A stretch of 64,000 bases of DNA. Origin: Clostridia bacterium (GTDB lineage Bacteria > Bacillota > Clostridia > Oscillospirales > Acutalibacteraceae). Below are positions 32,244 to 41,303 of this stretch, one piece after another (within the stretch, counting starts at the first letter, position 1; each line of letters starts with the position of its first letter). Made by a program: the position numbers and the translations under genes. The notes under the pieces were generated by a model. It searched no databases. It worked only from the letters and a program-made list of their open reading frames with translations, and was not told the origin of the DNA. The DNA lies in NCBI GenBank assembly GCA_017550625.1, contig JAFZOL010000018.1:1-64000 (forward strand), written 5' to 3'.

Positions 32244-34208
32244 ATGGGACAGGCAAAATGGATCTGGTATCCCGGTGATTTCGAGCACTATCATCATATG
32301 CTGCTTTCGTTCCGGCGGCAGGAATACGGCTGCGATTACCCCTGCGTGTGGCACATAAGCAGGCCGGAGGTCAGCGCGCGTTTTCTCCGCTCCTTCACTA
32401 CGGAGCACGACGGTGTTTTCACCGTCGTTACACGCGGCAAGGGTATGGTGCGCCTTGACGGCGCACTTCGACGTGTCAATGAACCGATTGAGGTCGATAA
32501 GGGTGCGCATGAGATCGCGGTCGAATTGTTCGATCTTAAAACGTTTCCGTCGTTGTTCATCGATTCCGACGTGCTGATCACGGACGAAACCTGGCAAACC
32601 GAGATCTACGACGCGCGCCCGGTCCCGGCGGCATGCGAGCCTGCTTTTTCTTCCGCCGCTGACGACCCCGCCGTGTTCCCGTTTTGCTATCGTGCGCTGG
32701 AGCCCGTCGCGGTCGAATCCGTCGGGAACGGCTTGTTATATGACTTCGGAACGGAGCAGTTCGGCCCCGTGCGTGTCTCTATCCCCGAGGGCGTCGAGAT
32801 CACGTTGGTTTACGGCGAGAGCCGCGCGGAGGCGCTCGATCCCGAAAACGCGATCATCCGCGAAACGCTCACCGCGCGTGACGAACCCGAACGCCCGGCG
32901 CGGGCTTTCCGGTATATCAGCGTGCTCGGCGGGAACGCGAAAAACGTCGGGCTGAAAGCCTTGCTTGAATATCTGCCGATCGGGGATAAAGCCTCCTTCA
33001 CCGCACCGGATCCCGAACTGAATGAGATCTGGGCGCTCTGCGCGCACACGTTTCACCTCAACACGCGGGAGTTCTTCTTGGACGGCATCAAGCGCGACCG
33101 CTGGGTCTGGTCGGGCGACGCGTACCAGTCCTTTATGATCGCGCGCTATCTCTATAACGACCCCGGCGTGACCGAGCGCACGATCGTCGCCCTGCTCGGC
33201 AAACCGCCTTACCGGCGGCACGTTAACACGATCAACGATTATTCCGCTTTTCTGATCATCTCGCTATGGGAGCATTACGAAGCCGCTGGCCGCCTCGATT
33301 TCGTCCGGTCGGTGTGGGAGAACGTCAAGGCGCTTTACGCGTTCATCGTCTCGCGGCTTGATGAAAACGGCTATGCCGTGCATAGGGACGGCGATTGGAT
33401 CTTCGTGGACTGGGGCGAGCTCGACAAATCGGACCCCGTCTGCTTCGAGCAGATCGTACTCTGGAAAGCGCACCACGCCATGGCGGCGCTCGCCGCTGCG
33501 ATGGATGAGCCGGATAAGACATACACAGTCCGCGCCGACGCGCTTCGCTCGCGCGTCCTTCGCGATTTCTGGGATGAAGAGAAAGGCGCGTTCATTGATT
33601 CTTTCACCTCCGGCAGGCGCTTCGTATCGCGGCAGACCAATATATTTGCGCTTCTTTACGGTTTTGTCGACGGCGAACGAAAACGCAGCGTCGTCAAAAA
33701 CGCCCTTCTGAATCCTTCGCTCCCCGCAATCACTACGCCGTATTTCAAGCTCTACGAGCTTTTGGCACTGTGCGAGATCGGAAAGATCGGCGAAGCGCAG
33801 GACTATATTTCCGCCTATTGGGGCGGCATGCTGAAGGCCGGCGCGACAGCGGCTTGGGAGGCGTTCGACCCAACGCAGACGGGCGACGCACATTACGCCA
33901 TGTACGGGTCGCCGTTTGCCAAATCCCTCTGCCATGCCTGGGGCAGCGGGCCGATCCTGCTTCTATGCCGTTACGTCGCCGGCGTAACGGTCTCGGATGG
34001 CGGCAAAGCGTTTCGCGTCGCGCCCGTCCCGGGGCGTTACAAGTCGTTTTCGGCGACGATCCCGGTCGGAGAGGGAAGCGTTCAAATCGATTATGAGAGC
34101 TTCTTCGTCACGGTCAGCGCGTCCGTTCCGGGCGGCGTGTTCTTCGACGGAAAAACCGAAACGCCGCTTCAGGAGGGCGAGACGTATACGTTCCGGCTGT
34201 CCGAATGA
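32244..34208 (+). CDS. GH78-like alpha-L-rhamnosidase, cytoplasmic
   Basis: A 654-residue (alpha/alpha)6-barrel enzyme with flanking beta domains. It starts GQAKWIWYPGDFE, as in GH78 proteins, and carries DGIKRDRWVWSGDA (from Asp280), the counterpart of the DCPQRxERxGWxGD motif; the canonical catalytic Glu of that motif is absent, as in a recognised GH78-like subgroup. The C-terminal part (AHYAMYGSPF, LCHAWGSGPI) holds the second half of the site. No signal peptide. AGGAGGA sets the start at 32244. First gene of a four-gene run with a phosphoesterase, a GH99-like protein and a metallo-beta-lactamase-fold protein. Confidence 0.78.
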   Translation: MGQAKWIWYPGDFEHYHHMLLSFRRQEYGCDYPCVWHISRPEVSARFLRSFTTEHDGVFTVVTRGKGMVRLDGALRRVNEPIEVDKGAHEIAVELFDLKTFPSLFIDSDVLITDETWQTEIYDARPVPAACEPAFSSAADDPAVFPFCYRALEPVAVESVGNGLLYDFGTEQFGPVRVSIPEGVEITLVYGESRAEALDPENAIIRETLTARDEPERPARAFRYISVLGGNAKNVGLKALLEYLPIGDKASFTAPDPELNEIWALCAHTFHLNTREFFLDGIKRDRWVWSGDAYQSFMIARYLYNDPGVTERTIVALLGKPPYRRHVNTINDYSAFLIISLWEHYEAAGRLDFVRSVWENVKALYAFIVSRLDENGYAVHRDGDWIFVDWGELDKSDPVCFEQIVLWKAHHAMAALAAAMDEPDKTYTVRADALRSRVLRDFWDEEKGAFIDSFTSGRRFVSRQTNIFALLYGFVDGERKRSVVKNALLNPSLPAITTPYFKLYELLALCEIGKIGEAQDYISAYWGGMLKAGATAAWEAFDPTQTGDAHYAMYGSPFAKSLCHAWGSGPILLLCRYVAGVTVSDGGKAFRVAPVPGRYKSFSATIPVGEGSVQIDYESFFVTVSASVPGGVFFDGKTETPLQEGETYTFRLSE

Positions 34209-34245
34209 CAGACCGACATTTTACTCAGATCAGGGAGGATACCGT

Positions 34246-35085
34246 ATGAAACTCATCAAGTCAACGTTGAACATAGGGCTTGAAAAGCCGGTGAAGATCC
34301 TGCACGTGACGGACTCGCACCTCGGGTTTGTCGACGAATACGACAATCCGCGCAAGCACGAGTTAGCTAACCGGCTCTTTTCACCCGATAAAGAGAAATA
34401 TCTGTACGAGCACATCGCCTACGCAAAAGAAAACTGTGACGTTCTGGTGCACACCGGCGACCTCTTTGATTTCGTGTCCCACGCCAACACGGTGAAGGCG
34501 CGCGAGATCCTCTCCGACGATCACATCTTCTTCATCGCGGGCAACCACGAGTATTCGCAGTACGTGGGCGAGGCGTGGGAAGACAACGCCTACCGCATGA
34601 ACAGCTATATGGAGATCGACCGCATGGGCGGCTTCGGCGTGCCGATGCTCTGGAACACGAAGACCGTCGGCGGCGTAAACATCGTCGGCATTGACAATAG
34701 CTATTATTTGTTTGAAGACTGGCATCTTGAGCGGCTGAAAAAAGAGGTCGAAAAAGGCCTGCCAGTGATCCTCGCGTTCCACGATCCGCTGTTCGAGCAG
34801 TCGCTTTACGACTATCATTATCAGCACATGCCGCATGACTGCACCTATCTCGTCGGCTGCGACGAAGATCATCTTAACCGTTACAGCGAGTTCCGCGCCG
34901 TGCAGCAGCGCCCCGACGTGCCCACGCTTCGCTTCATCGACTACGTCAAACACGAGCCGGCGATCAGGGCGATCCTCACCGGGCACGTGCATTTCAGTTA
35001 TGAGAGCAATCTGACCCCCACGCTCACGCAGTTCGTCACCGGCGGCGGCTACGAAGGCGTGGCAAGAGAGATCACGATCGTCTGA
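34246..35085 (+). CDS. calcineurin-like metallophosphoesterase
   Basis: A 279-residue phosphoesterase with the full dinuclear-metal signature: DSH (TDSHLG), GD (HTGDLFD), GNHE (AGNHEY), a single His (AFHDPL) and GHVH (TGHVHF). These enzymes hydrolyse phosphate mono- or diesters. GGGAGG lies upstream of the ATG. It is cytoplasmic by sequence and sits 37 bases after GH78 and 22 before the GH99-like gene; a link to glycan or phosphosugar turnover is possible. Confidence 0.85.
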   Translation: MKLIKSTLNIGLEKPVKILHVTDSHLGFVDEYDNPRKHELANRLFSPDKEKYLYEHIAYAKENCDVLVHTGDLFDFVSHANTVKAREILSDDHIFFIAGNHEYSQYVGEAWEDNAYRMNSYMEIDRMGGFGVPMLWNTKTVGGVNIVGIDNSYYLFEDWHLERLKKEVEKGLPVILAFHDPLFEQSLYDYHYQHMPHDCTYLVGCDEDHLNRYSEFRAVQQRPDVPTLRFIDYVKHEPAIRAILTGHVHFSYESNLTPTLTQFVTGGGYEGVAREITIV

Positions 35086-35107
35086 ACAAACGGAAAGGAG
35101 AACCGCC

Positions 35108-36880
35108 ATGTATCAGTTTCTTGTAAAGCTCGGCCTTATGCTCGCGCTGTTTTGGCAAAGCTGCTTCGGCTCCGCAATGCCCGTGAAGCAGCACACGGTG
35201 AATGAAAACGGCTCTCTCGCGGCGGTGGACGCACTCGGCAGATCGGTCGTAACCGCGGGCGAGAGCAAAAAGCTTGTCGGCGTGTTCTATTTTCTCTTCA
35301 ACGGCGACAGCGGCGAAAACGGGCCCTACGACATTACGAAGATCCTCGAAAACGATCCCGAGGCCTATCTGTCCGATGAACGCTGGGTGACAGCGGGCGG
35401 CGGGCCCTTCCTTGCGTCGCATCATTGGGGCGAGCCTTTGTTCGGCTATTATTTTCAGACGGATAAATGGGTGCTCAGCCGCCATTGCCAGATGCTCACC
35501 GACGCGGGCGTCGATTTTATCGTGTTCGACACTACCAACGACAGTATCTATTACGACAGGGTCACGGCTCTCATCGACGTGTGGTACGGCTATTTTCTGG
35601 ATGGGTGGAACGTGCCCAAGCTCGCGTTTTATACGAACACAAATTCCGGCGAGCGGATGAACCAGATCTACGACGCGTATTACAACAACCCCGAGCTCAA
35701 GGCGAAATATCCGAGACTCGACGAGCTCTGGTTCCGGCTCAACGGCAAGCCCATGATCGTGGGCAATAAAAACAGCGGCGAGCGCACCGAGGTAAAACGG
35801 TATTTCCGCATCAAGGACTCGCAATGGCCCGATACAGAAGACCCCACCACAAAGAAGCCCGACGGCTTTCCGTGGATCGAGTTCGTGAACCTTGAAACGC
35901 TTAACGCCTATTATAAGAATTCGCCGATCGACAAAAGCATCATGAGCGTTTCGGTTGCGCAGCATTGCGAGACCGTGCACATGAGCGCGTCGGCGTTCTA
36001 CGGCAAGAACGACCACGGCAGAAGCTGGCACGACGGCGCAAAGGATACCTCCGAAAACGCGGTGCTTTACGGCTATAACTTCGCAGAGCAATGGGATTAC
36101 GCGATTAAGCTCGACCCCGACATCATCTTCATCACAGGGTTCAATGAGTGGATGGCGCTGCGTCTGGCGGTCGAAGGCGAGCCGTTCGTCTTTTTCGATG
36201 AATGCACAGAGGAATACTCGCGTGACGTCGAGCCGGCAGCAGGCGTCCTCGGCGACAACTACTATATGCAGATGGTGCAGTATATCGCGAAATTCAAGCG
36301 CAGCACCGCCGCTGTGTCTCACGGAAGTAATGTCACGATCGACGTTTCCGGCAGCTTCTCACAATGGGATAACGGCAAGATCAAGGCGAAATACCGTGAT
36401 TATAAAAACGACGTTGCCGACCGAAGCAGCCCCGGTTACGGAACGAACTATTACACCGATACGTCCGGCAGAAACGACATTGTGAACGCGAAGGTCTGCG
36501 AGGACGCGGACAACCTCTATTTCTATGTGGATACCGCCGAAAATCTTTCGCCGTCGACGGACGACGCGTGGATGACGCTGTTTTTGAACGTTGGCGGCGA
36601 CAAAGCGGGCTATGATTTCTGCATCAACCGCACTTCGCCCGAAAACGGCAAAACTGCGGTCGAGGCTGTCATGGACGACGGTTACGCCCGCGTCGGCGAG
36701 GCGGATATCCGCTTCGAGGGCAACAAGCTGATGCTGTGTGTGCCGAAAGCGACGCTCGGCGTCGTCGGCAGCGCCTCGTTTACGTTCAAGTGGGCGGATA
36801 ATTACGTCGACGGCGATCTCATGTCCTTCTACACGAAGGGCGACGCCGCCCCATACGGCAGGCTGAACTTTGTCTACTGA
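35108..36880 (+). CDS. exported GH99/GH71-like glycan hydrolase with C-terminal carbohydrate-binding-like domain
   Basis: A 590-residue protein with a signal peptide (about 1-23). Residues ~55-400 resemble the alpha-mannan-type GH71/GH99 barrel: YYFQTDKWVLSRHCQMLTDAG, DFIVFDTTN, and FITGFNEWMALR, where Asn-Glu-Trp matches the family's catalytic end. Residues ~430-590 form a beta-sandwich like CBM9/DOMON sugar-binding domains (YFYVDTAENLSPS, AWMTLFLNV). The family assignment is from motifs only and could fall in a neighbouring unclassified group. It is the exported member of this operon. Confidence 0.6.
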   Translation: MYQFLVKLGLMLALFWQSCFGSAMPVKQHTVNENGSLAAVDALGRSVVTAGESKKLVGVFYFLFNGDSGENGPYDITKILENDPEAYLSDERWVTAGGGPFLASHHWGEPLFGYYFQTDKWVLSRHCQMLTDAGVDFIVFDTTNDSIYYDRVTALIDVWYGYFLDGWNVPKLAFYTNTNSGERMNQIYDAYYNNPELKAKYPRLDELWFRLNGKPMIVGNKNSGERTEVKRYFRIKDSQWPDTEDPTTKKPDGFPWIEFVNLETLNAYYKNSPIDKSIMSVSVAQHCETVHMSASAFYGKNDHGRSWHDGAKDTSENAVLYGYNFAEQWDYAIKLDPDIIFITGFNEWMALRLAVEGEPFVFFDECTEEYSRDVEPAAGVLGDNYYMQMVQYIAKFKRSTAAVSHGSNVTIDVSGSFSQWDNGKIKAKYRDYKNDVADRSSPGYGTNYYTDTSGRNDIVNAKVCEDADNLYFYVDTAENLSPSTDDAWMTLFLNVGGDKAGYDFCINRTSPENGKTAVEAVMDDGYARVGEADIRFEGNKLMLCVPKATLGVVGSASFTFKWADNYVDGDLMSFYTKGDAAPYGRLNFVY

Positions 36881-36944
36881 AACGAACCGCAGAAAAAGAT
36901 TCGGAGCCGACGACAGTAAACAAACCACAGAGGAGGGACCGATC

Positions 36945-38201
36945 GTGACCGAACAAATCGACGCGCGCTATCCCGTGCCGATGCCGCATTCCGGCGCGCG
37001 CACAGGCACGTTTGAGAGCTCCGGCGGTACCGTGATCGCCCGCTTTGAGCAGACCGGCGAAGCCGATTTCGAAGACTATCTTGCCCTGCTGCGGCGACAG
37101 GGTTTTCACGTGTATGACGAAAACACGATCGACGGCAACCGCTTCGCGACGTTATGTTCCGAGAACACAACTGTCTCCGTTTCGTGGTTTTCCCGCACCG
37201 GCACACTTCGCGTGATCGCGGAGCCCCGGGGCGCACTCTGCCCGCTTGAAGACCCGCATGAAACGATTTGCGAAACGCTTCTCACCGGCATGAAAGGGGA
37301 GACGTGCGTCGCGGCCGAGGGCATGGGCTATATTATCCGCCTCGCGGACGGCAGCTTCTGTATCATCGACGGCGGCATGGGCGATCCCGATCACGCGGAT
37401 TCGGAGAAGCTCATGAATATCCTGCTTTCGCAGAAGCCCGTCGGCGCCGAAAAGCCCGTGATCGCGGCGTGGATCTTCACGCACCTGCACGGCGACCACA
37501 TCGGCGTTTTCAACTGTTTTTCATTGGACCATCACGACGACGTGGTGTTCGAGCGGCTGTATTTCAACTTTCCGAAGGAAGAAGAGACCGCCGCGTCGGA
37601 TTCGCCCTATATGCTCGACGACACGATCTACCGCTACACGCAGTTCAAACGCAATCTTGCGGAGTTCTATAGCGACGTACCTGTTGTGAAGCTCCATTCC
37701 GGCAACCGCTTCGCCGTGCGCAACGCCTTGTTCGAGGTGCTCTACGCCTACGACGACCTCTATCCGCAGACGATCCTTGACGGCGGAATGAACGAAAGCT
37801 CACTGCTGCTCAGAATGACCGTAGACGGACAGCGCGTGCTGTGGACGGGCGACTTCGCCTTTCTCGCGGCCGACCTTGTGCTGCGAGAATACGAGACAGC
37901 GCTCTCGGCAGACATCCTGCAGATGGCGCACCACGGCTGGAACGGCACGCCCGCGCTCTACGCCGACGTCGACCCGACTTGCGTTCTGCTGCCCGTGTCG
38001 TTCGGCGTAGATATGAACAAAATGCTTTCTTCGCCGCAAAACGCTTGGCTGCGCGACAGCGCCAAAGTGCGGCAGTTCATCGTCACCGTCTGCGGCACGT
38101 GGACCGTCCGCCTGCCGTATGACCCAATGCCCGGCAAGTTCGTGCGCATCCCGTCGTCCGACACAGTCTATCCTGCTTATCCGGAACTGTTGGGAGAATA
38201 A
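36945..38201 (+). CDS. metallo-beta-lactamase-fold hydrolase
   Basis: A 418-residue protein: an N-terminal alpha/beta region of about 120 residues, then an MBL-fold domain with THLHGDHIG (metal ligands), the Asp of WTGDFAF and His of MAHHGWNG. Such stand-alone enzymes cleave varied esters or phosphoesters. GTG at 36945 is chosen because GAGGAGGG lies seven bases upstream; an ATG at 36870 would overlap the previous gene and lacks a ribosome site. Last gene of the GH78 operon, followed by a terminator. Confidence 0.8.
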   Translation: MTEQIDARYPVPMPHSGARTGTFESSGGTVIARFEQTGEADFEDYLALLRRQGFHVYDENTIDGNRFATLCSENTTVSVSWFSRTGTLRVIAEPRGALCPLEDPHETICETLLTGMKGETCVAAEGMGYIIRLADGSFCIIDGGMGDPDHADSEKLMNILLSQKPVGAEKPVIAAWIFTHLHGDHIGVFNCFSLDHHDDVVFERLYFNFPKEEETAASDSPYMLDDTIYRYTQFKRNLAEFYSDVPVVKLHSGNRFAVRNALFEVLYAYDDLYPQTILDGGMNESSLLLRMTVDGQRVLWTGDFAFLAADLVLREYETALSADILQMAHHGWNGTPALYADVDPTCVLLPVSFGVDMNKMLSSPQNAWLRDSAKVRQFIVTVCGTWTVRLPYDPMPGKFVRIPSSDTVYPAYPELLGE

Positions 38202-38237
38202 CGGCTTCATTCCAATATTTGAACGACGAAAAGAAAT

Positions 38238-38268
38238 CCCCGGAACGGCCGTTCCGGGGTCCTTTTTT
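38238..38268. terminator. terminator between convergent operons
   Basis: 10-bp stem CCCCGGAACG/CGTTCCGGGG (38238-38247 with 38250-38259), then TCCTTTTTT on the + strand; the minus side is also T-rich. Confidence 0.85.
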
Positions 38269-38292
38269 ACTGTGTGTAGTTGATTTCTCAGT

Positions 38293-38667
38293 TTACGCCT
38301 TCCAGAGGCTGTGCAGGTTGCAATAGGCGTAGACCGCTTCCACCTCGTCGCCGTCGCAGATCCTGAAGCAGACCTTCGGCGCGTCGCCGGGTTTGAGCGC
38401 TTTGCGCTGGTTGCCCATCTTGGTCTGCAGCGAGACCCACTCGATGTAATGCTCCGGGATCATCGGATGCTCGGTCGAGCCCACGGTCACGCGCACAACG
38501 TTGCCCTCCACTTCCACAACGGGCACATGCTTCTCAAGCGAAGCGTCGGTGGACGAGGGGATGATCTCCTTCATCGGTTCGCCGCAGCAAATAACCGGCG
38601 CGCCCGTCTTTTTCACGATCGCGACGATCTGCCCGCAGCGCGCGCAGCGGTAAAACTTCATTTCCAT
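38293..38667 (-). CDS. dfx: desulfoferrodoxin (superoxide reductase)
   Basis: Reduces superoxide to peroxide without releasing oxygen, a typical defence of anaerobes. The 124-residue protein has the N-terminal rubredoxin-like iron site (Cys8, Cys11, Cys27, Cys28) and the C-terminal catalytic iron site (His in LEKH and STEHP, plus Cys and His in YCNLHSLW). GGAG lies ten bases before the ATG at 38667. It has its own promoter, divergent from the GH20 gene. Identity is secure. Confidence 0.95.
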   Translation of the reverse strand: MEMKFYRCARCGQIVAIVKKTGAPVICCGEPMKEIIPSSTDASLEKHVPVVEVEGNVVRVTVGSTEHPMIPEHYIEWVSLQTKMGNQRKALKPGDAPKVCFRICDGDEVEAVYAYCNLHSLWKA

Positions 38668-38709
38668 CTCTTTTTCGCTCCTTTTGTATTTATTTGATTT
38701 GCCGTTTAT

Positions 38710-38739
38710 ATTTTATCATACGCGGCCGTGCTTTGGCAA
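38710..38739 (-). promoter_or_regulatory. promoter for desulfoferrodoxin
   Basis: On the minus strand TTGCCA (complement of 38734-38739), 18-base spacer, TAAAAT (complement of 38710-38715). Confidence 0.6.
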
Positions 38740-38790
38740 GTGTTTTGCACGAATTTTTCGTGACGTAAACGCCGCTTTCCGAAGTTGTCA

Positions 38791-38819
38791 TTGCAAACGG
38801 CCGGTTTTTGATATATAAT
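38791..38819 (+). promoter_or_regulatory. promoter for the GH20/OYE/MATE operon
   Basis: TTGCAA (38791-38796), 17-base spacer, TATAAT (38814-38819). Confidence 0.75.
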
Positions 38820-38857
38820 GAATACGGAATGTTTGTTTATGAGAGGGGAGCAAATAT

Positions 38858-40297
38858 ATGAAGCCGACGTTGATCCCGCAGCCGCGCGAGATTATCTGTT
38901 CCGGCGGCGCTTCGGCTTTGCCCGAAAACGCGTCCGTTACGTTCGTGAACAAACCGGAGCTGCCGGATGAGGCTTACGAGCTCAAGATTGAAAACGGCGC
39001 TGCCGAGATCGCCGCGTCGTCGAAAGCGGGCGTGTTTTACGCCGCCGCGACGCTCAGTCAGCTGCGCGCCAACGGCGCCGTCGGGGATATGCTGATCCGC
39101 GACGAGCCGGCCTATCCCTACCGCGGCTTTCTTATCGACAGCTGCCGGCATTTCTACCGCGTCAACGAGCTGAAGTCCGTGATCGACGCGGCCGCCCGGT
39201 TCAAGCTGAACCGCTTCCATTGGCACCTGACGGACGATCAGGGCTGGCGTGTCGAGATCAAACGGTATCCGAAATTGACCGAGATCGGCTCGCGCAGAAG
39301 CGGCTCGCACTTCGGCGGCGTGGACGAAGGCGGTCCGTATGTAGGGTATTTTACGCAGGACGAGATCCGTGAGATCGTCGATTACTGCATGGAGCGTTTC
39401 ATCGAGGTCGTCCCCGAGATCGACATGCCGGGGCATTTCACCGCGGCGCTCGCGGCGTTCCCGGAATTCGGCTGTACCGGCGAGCATATGGAGCCTGCGC
39501 AGAAAGAGGGTATTTACCCCAACGTGATGTGCGTCGGCAACGACGGGGCCGTCGCGTTCGTCAAAAACGTGCTCGACGAGGTCTGTGAGCTGTTCCCGGG
39601 AAAATACGTCCATATAGGCGGCGACGAAGCCCCGCGCACGCGCTGGAGCCGCTGCGAAAAGTGCAACGCGAAAATGAAAGCGCTGGGGATCACGGATTAC
39701 GACGCCCTGCAGGGCTGCTTCATCGAAGAGATCGCCGAATATCTCGTATCAAAAGGCAAAACCGCGGTCACGTGGAACGAGAGCCTGAAGGGCGGCCGCC
39801 TCTCGCCCGAACACGTTGTCGTGCAGCGGTGGATGGACCGCAAAAACCTGTGCGAAGCCTTCGCGAAAAAGGGCGGAAAGGTGATCGAATCGGATTTCTA
39901 CCACTATTATTTCGATTATCCCTTCGGGATGACGCCGCTCAAAAAAGCGTTCAAATATGACCCTGCGAGCAAGCACAGGGAGGCGGGGCTCGTCGGCGTC
40001 GAGGGCGCGCTGTGGACCGAATACGTGCGCACGTTCGACGATCTGTGCGAAAAGCTGTTCCCTCGTATTCTTACTGTGGCCGAGCGCGGATGGAGCGGCT
40101 CTCCGAAACGCGATTACGCCGAATTCCGCGCAGCCGCGGAATCTCTCATTCCGTTTTTGAATGAGCAGGGCATCCCCGCGCTGCCGCCTGACCGCTGGGA
40201 CCCCGCCCCGCTCAAACGCATTAAAGAAGTCCGCGCGTTTTTCAAAGGCCCGCTCAACAACGACCTGATCGGTCAGATGCGCGAGAACAAGAAATAA
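38858..40297 (+). CDS. GH20 beta-N-acetylhexosaminidase, cytoplasmic
   Basis: Removes terminal beta-GlcNAc/GalNAc. The 479-residue protein has the small N-terminal GH20b domain and a TIM barrel with RGFLIDSCRHF, HWHLTDDQGWR, EIDMPGHF, and the catalytic pair Asp256-Glu257 in HIGGDEAPRTRW, used in substrate-assisted catalysis. Later residues (GALWTEY, VAERGWS) complete the site. No signal peptide, so it probably trims imported host-glycan or chitin fragments. GGGGAG lies upstream of the ATG. First of three genes on one strand. Confidence 0.92.
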   Translation: MKPTLIPQPREIICSGGASALPENASVTFVNKPELPDEAYELKIENGAAEIAASSKAGVFYAAATLSQLRANGAVGDMLIRDEPAYPYRGFLIDSCRHFYRVNELKSVIDAAARFKLNRFHWHLTDDQGWRVEIKRYPKLTEIGSRRSGSHFGGVDEGGPYVGYFTQDEIREIVDYCMERFIEVVPEIDMPGHFTAALAAFPEFGCTGEHMEPAQKEGIYPNVMCVGNDGAVAFVKNVLDEVCELFPGKYVHIGGDEAPRTRWSRCEKCNAKMKALGITDYDALQGCFIEEIAEYLVSKGKTAVTWNESLKGGRLSPEHVVVQRWMDRKNLCEAFAKKGGKVIESDFYHYYFDYPFGMTPLKKAFKYDPASKHREAGLVGVEGALWTEYVRTFDDLCEKLFPRILTVAERGWSGSPKRDYAEFRAAAESLIPFLNEQGIPALPPDRWDPAPLKRIKEVRAFFKGPLNNDLIGQMRENKK

Positions 40298-40323
40298 CGC
40301 AATAATGAATCCGGAGGATGCAT

Positions 40324-41301
40324 ATGTTATTGGAGCAGGAGATCCGCGTCGGAAAACTGACAGTCTCGAACCGCCTCGTAATGCCGCCAATGCAGACGAA
40401 CAAAACGAACGGCGGCCGCGTCACCGACGCGCTCGTTGAATATTACCGCGATCGTGCGCTCGGCAGCAGACCCGGGATCATCATCACCGAGCACAGCTTT
40501 ATTATGCCGTCCGGCCGCGCCAATGAACGGCAGCTTTCGATCGCCTCCGACGATATGATCGCCGGGCACAAACGGCTGACCGACGCCATCCGTGAGGGCG
40601 GTTGTACCGCTTTCGCGCAGCTCAACCACGCCGGCAGCAACGGCGTCGGAGAGCCCGTATCCGCGAGCGGGGTGAACATCCCCACGAAAAAGCTGCAAAA
40701 AAGGCCGCGCGAGTTGACGGTCGACGAGATCGTGTCCATTGAGGACGCTTTCGCCACGGCAGCCGAAAGAGCGGTCAAAGCGGGCTATGACGGCGTGGAG
40801 CTCCACTGCGCGCACGCGTATCTTCTCAACCAGTTTTATTCGCCGCTCACGAACAAACGCAGAGACGCCTACGGCGGAACGCTTGAGAACCGGCTCAGAT
40901 TTTTGATCGAAACGGTCGCCCGCGTGCGGCAGGCGATCGGTCCCGACGTCCCGCTCGCCGTGAGGCTCGGCGGCGCCGATTATCTGCCGCGCGGCTCGAA
41001 GGAGGAGGACGCCGTAAAGGCCGCCGTCATTCTCGAGAACGCCGACGTCGATCTGCTCGATATTTCTGGCGGCATGTGCTTTTATATGCGGCCGGGGCAC
41101 GCGGAGCCGGGCTTTTTCTCATCCATGACCGAGAAGATCAAGGCGAAGACGCATATTCCCGTACTGCTGACCGGCGGCGTGAAGACAGTCGACGAAGCGC
41201 GAAAGCTCCTCGAAGAAGAAAAAGCCGATCTCATCGGCGTCGGAAGAGCCCTTCTGAAAGACGCGAACTGGGCCGTGGGTGTGTTTACTAAACAAGAATA
41301 A
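40324..41301 (+). CDS. NADH:flavin oxidoreductase (Old Yellow Enzyme family)
   Basis: A 325-residue single-domain FMN enzyme (NRLVMPPMQTNKTNGG at the start, substrate-site His in QLNHAGSNG, HCAHAYLLNQFYSPLTNKRRD, phosphate-binding GVGRALL at the end). It lacks the iron-sulfur and FAD domains of 2,4-dienoyl-CoA reductase or BaiCD-type enzymes. GGAGG lies six bases before the ATG at 40324; an ATG at 40318 abuts it. Substrate unknown; enone or nitro compounds are usual for the family. Confidence 0.88.
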   Translation: MLLEQEIRVGKLTVSNRLVMPPMQTNKTNGGRVTDALVEYYRDRALGSRPGIIITEHSFIMPSGRANERQLSIASDDMIAGHKRLTDAIREGGCTAFAQLNHAGSNGVGEPVSASGVNIPTKKLQKRPRELTVDEIVSIEDAFATAAERAVKAGYDGVELHCAHAYLLNQFYSPLTNKRRDAYGGTLENRLRFLIETVARVRQAIGPDVPLAVRLGGADYLPRGSKEEDAVKAAVILENADVDLLDISGGMCFYMRPGHAEPGFFSSMTEKIKAKTHIPVLLTGGVKTVDEARKLLEEEKADLIGVGRALLKDANWAVGVFTKQE

Positions 41302-41303
41302 CG

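Noticed and set aside
36870-36944. Upstream ATG that would lengthen the MBL-fold protein
   Set aside because: It overlaps the end of the preceding gene and has no ribosome site, while GTG at 36945 has GAGGAGGG at good spacing.
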